DNA from: Bacteroidia bacterium
GTDB taxonomy: Bacteria; Bacteroidota; Bacteroidia; Bacteroidales; UBA12481
DNA: 9,369 bases
Assembly (NCBI GenBank): GCA_026391235.1
Contig: JAPLDV010000903.1
Span: 1-9,369 of the forward strand
Direction: 5' to 3'
Part shown: positions 7,545-9,369 of the stretch, in pieces
Position numbering within the stretch: position 1 is the stretch's first letter
Layout of the letters: the number at the start of each line of letters is the position of its first letter
The notes under the pieces: model-generated
Told to the model about the DNA's origin: nothing
The model's input: only the letters and a program-made list of their open reading frames with translations
Databases searched by the model: none
Program-made: the position numbers and the translations under genes

Positions 7545-8813
7545 ATGAAATCAATTAAGTATTTAATCATTCTGGCAACTCTCCTGGTTCTGTTTCCACC
7601 AGTTGCCCGGGCCGCCGGTACCGTGGATGATTACCGGTTTTTCAGCAAAGCCTTAAACCGGGAAATGACCTGCCGGATCTACCTTCCTGGGGATTACAGG
7701 CCTTTAGATCCCGATAAGCGATTCCCGGTGATCTATTTCCTCCATGGGGCGACACTTGGCTTTGATACCTATGACCCTCTTTTTACCATTCTGGAGAACC
7801 TTATCTTTTTCAGAATTATTAAACCCGTAATCCTGGTAATGCCCGACGGCCTGGCCCCACCCTATGATGGCAGCTTTTATACCAATTCAGCTCTGTACGG
7901 CAATTATGAAGATTACATCAGCCATGATCTTATAGCATTTGTCGACAGCGCTTTTCACACCAAAAACGAACGAGGTAAAAGAGCCATCCTGGGAGTTTCA
8001 ATGGGCGGTTATGGTGCGCTTAAGGTGGCCTTTAAGCATCAGGATCAGTTTATCGGAGTCGTTGGACATTCAGGACCGGTTAATACCAGCTTGATGGATA
8101 GGTTTATTCCGGAGCTGATAACGGAAGATGGCGGAACAGCACCGTTTCATTGGTCACCCGGATCGGGAAAATCATTGACCAATCTGACATTTACCATGGC
8201 CGGGGCTTTTTCACCAAATCTCAGCAAGCCCTATCAGGTTGACTTCCCCCTGGATTCACTCGCCAAACCCATACCAGAAGTTTGGGAGCGATGGAAAGCC
8301 GAAAATATTTGTGAAATCGCAAAGGCCTACCACCCAGGCACCAACCTGGGGATAAAATTTGATTGTGGGAATCTGGATGAGTACGATCTCTATTATCAAA
8401 ACCGATCTCTGGCCGATACCCTGACAAAATATAATATCCCTTTCAAATACGACGAGTATATTGGCACACACACATCCGGCCTGCCAGTCCGCGCAGGTCT
8501 GTCATTGACTTATCTTGATTTACTGTTTGAGACAGGCACCACCGGCAGTCCCTTGGCGCAAACCGGATCAAACTGGGAAATATTTCCCAATCCAGCCTCA
8601 AACAACCTGACTATCTGCAATAACAACTACGGACCCTATTTGGAAAAGCAGGTTTTTCAGCTTGCCGATGCAATGGGCCGGGTTGTTGAAAATCAAATTC
8701 TAATCGATGGGATTAACAGGATAAACATCACCAACCTCCCCGCAGGGCTCTATTTCTTTAAAATTCAATGCGGCGATATCCTACAAACCGGTACTACCAT
8801 TATCGTTCATTAG
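7545..8813 (+). CDS. Secreted esterase (esterase D / FrmB-like alpha/beta hydrolase) with T9SS sorting domain
   Basis: The product has 422 residues. A signal peptide is visible with a likely cut after ARA (residue 23). The alpha/beta-hydrolase domain covers about 28-335: FLHG oxyanion region (65-68), nucleophile elbow GVSMGG with Ser152, acid-residue region DCGNLDEYDL (273-282, probably Asp278), and His309 in GTHTSG. Residues 344-422 form a type A T9SS C-terminal domain (WEIFPNPASNNLTI, DAMGRVVENQ, ITNLPAGLYFFKI), so the enzyme should cross the outer membrane and be released or anchored at the surface. The family includes S-formylglutathione hydrolases and feruloyl or acetyl-xylan esterases; secretion rules out the cytosolic detoxification role and favours an ester-bearing polymer, but the substrate cannot be read. 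It is the last gene of the compact run, 6 bases after the DUF819 gene. The spacing to the next gene is 80 bases. Confidence 0.87.
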   Translation: MKSIKYLIILATLLVLFPPVARAAGTVDDYRFFSKALNREMTCRIYLPGDYRPLDPDKRFPVIYFLHGATLGFDTYDPLFTILENLIFFRIIKPVILVMPDGLAPPYDGSFYTNSALYGNYEDYISHDLIAFVDSAFHTKNERGKRAILGVSMGGYGALKVAFKHQDQFIGVVGHSGPVNTSLMDRFIPELITEDGGTAPFHWSPGSGKSLTNLTFTMAGAFSPNLSKPYQVDFPLDSLAKPIPEVWERWKAENICEIAKAYHPGTNLGIKFDCGNLDEYDLYYQNRSLADTLTKYNIPFKYDEYIGTHTSGLPVRAGLSLTYLDLLFETGTTGSPLAQTGSNWEIFPNPASNNLTICNNNYGPYLEKQVFQLADAMGRVVENQILIDGINRINITNLPAGLYFFKIQCGDILQTGTTIIVH

Positions 8814-8893
8814 CAAATAATCAACCGTAAAAGACCTAATCCGTCACCATAGTAACTCTCTGGTAATGTGGAAAAAAGCTCAGTCAATTATAT

Positions 8894-9369
8894 ATGCAGA
8901 GCCTGGAAAAACTCAAAGCAATTAGGTCAGCAATGGCCGAGAGGGAGATCGATTGTTATGTCATACCTTCTTCCGATCCGCATCAGAATGAGTATATTCC
9001 TGCATGCTGGCAATTTCGTTCCTGGCTTTCCGGATTTACCGGATCGGCAGGAACCATAGTGATCACGGCGGATACTGCAGGTTTATGGACCGATTCACGC
9101 TATTTTATCCAGGCTGAAAAACAACTTGCCGGGAGCGGTATTGAATTATTCAAGCTCAAAATCCCCCATTCCCCGGAACATATTCCCTGGCTGGCTTTAA
9201 CACTTCCTGAAAATTCAAGAGTTGGTATCGACGATCGCTTCTTTTCCTGCGGAATGGTTCAGTATATCCGCGATGTTCTGGATGGGGCAGGTCACCATCT
9301 ATCGACAGGTTTAGATTTACTGAGTCAGATCTGGATTGATCAGCCACCTGTTCCGGCAAACCCTGTATT
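8894..9369 (+). CDS. Xaa-Pro aminopeptidase, N-terminal part (3' truncated by window end)
   Basis: An open frame from ATG 8894 runs off the window end; 158 codons are visible. The product opens MQSLEKLKAIRSAMAEREID and carries PSSDPHQNEYIP (25-36), WLSGFTGSAGT (44-54) and GLWTDSRYF (63-71). These are typical of the creatinase-type N-terminal domain of the long M24B aminopeptidases related to eukaryotic XPNPEP1, usually near 590-600 residues. Such enzymes remove an N-terminal residue preceding proline; the metal-binding catalytic domain lies beyond the window. No signal peptide is seen, so it should be cytoplasmic. The 80 bases upstream contain no clear promoter box or terminator hairpin, so either its own promoter or readthrough from the esterase gene is possible. 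A different frame at 8868-9059 is a shadow of this gene. Confidence 0.9.
   Translation, partial: MQSLEKLKAIRSAMAEREIDCYVIPSSDPHQNEYIPACWQFRSWLSGFTGSAGTIVITADTAGLWTDSRYFIQAEKQLAGSGIELFKLKIPHSPEHIPWLALTLPENSRVGIDDRFFSCGMVQYIRDVLDGAGHHLSTGLDLLSQIWIDQPPVPANPV

Noticed and set aside
8814..8893. Possible terminator or promoter between the esterase and aminopeptidase genes
   Set aside because: Only a four-base ACCA/TGGT pairing is visible, with no T-run and no TTTG box, so nothing can be supported.
1..9369. CRISPR array, tRNA or rRNA genes, insertion sequences, toxin-antitoxin or defence genes
   Set aside because: No spaced direct repeats, RNA-gene signatures, transposase motifs or terminal inverted repeats were seen; nearly all of the window is accounted for by the listed protein genes.

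Overview
This 9.4 kb window looks like chromosomal DNA from a Bacteroidota bacterium, probably a Bacteroidales-like lineage. The evidence is a type IX secretion (T9SS) C-terminal sorting domain on a secreted esterase, a four-TM FtsK of the Bacteroidetes type followed directly by lolA, a LysM plus periplasmic-binding-fold protein of a kind common in that phylum, promoter-like TTTG / TAnnTTTG elements, and weak or absent Shine-Dalgarno sites.

Layout, left to right. (1) Positions 1-1722 (+): the nearly complete 3' part of a secreted protein with two LysM domains and a type-I periplasmic-binding fold; its start lies just outside the window. (2) Positions 1719-3732 (-): a two-gene operon, carbamate kinase (arcC-like) then ornithine carbamoyltransferase (arcB/argF-like). 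Together they would turn citrulline plus phosphate into ornithine, and carbamoyl phosphate plus ADP into ATP. The arcB-like gene converges on gene 1 and their stop codons share a TTAA. (3) Positions 3733-3918: a divergent intergenic region with a candidate promoter for each side and an interrupted inverted repeat between them. (4) Positions 3919-8813 (+): a compact run of ftsK (in two pieces), lolA, a DUF819 membrane protein gene and a T9SS-exported esterase gene, with gaps of 6-21 bases. (5) Positions 8894-9369 (+): the start of an Xaa-Pro aminopeptidase gene cut by the window end.

The main anomaly is that two genes of the ftsK run appear to have lost central conserved segments. ftsK jumps from the start of its motor alpha subdomain straight to the strand before Walker A, losing roughly 75-80 codons (estimated from family memory) and changing frame. 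The DUF819 gene is joined in frame but is about 110-120 residues shorter than usual, with its middle missing. The rest of the window reads as intact. A damaged ftsK in an otherwise ordinary housekeeping run suggests an assembly or consensus collapse at least as much as a true mutation, and this needs read-level checking. I do not see a convincing new defence, mobile or RNA system here; the rest is ordinary core and metabolic content.
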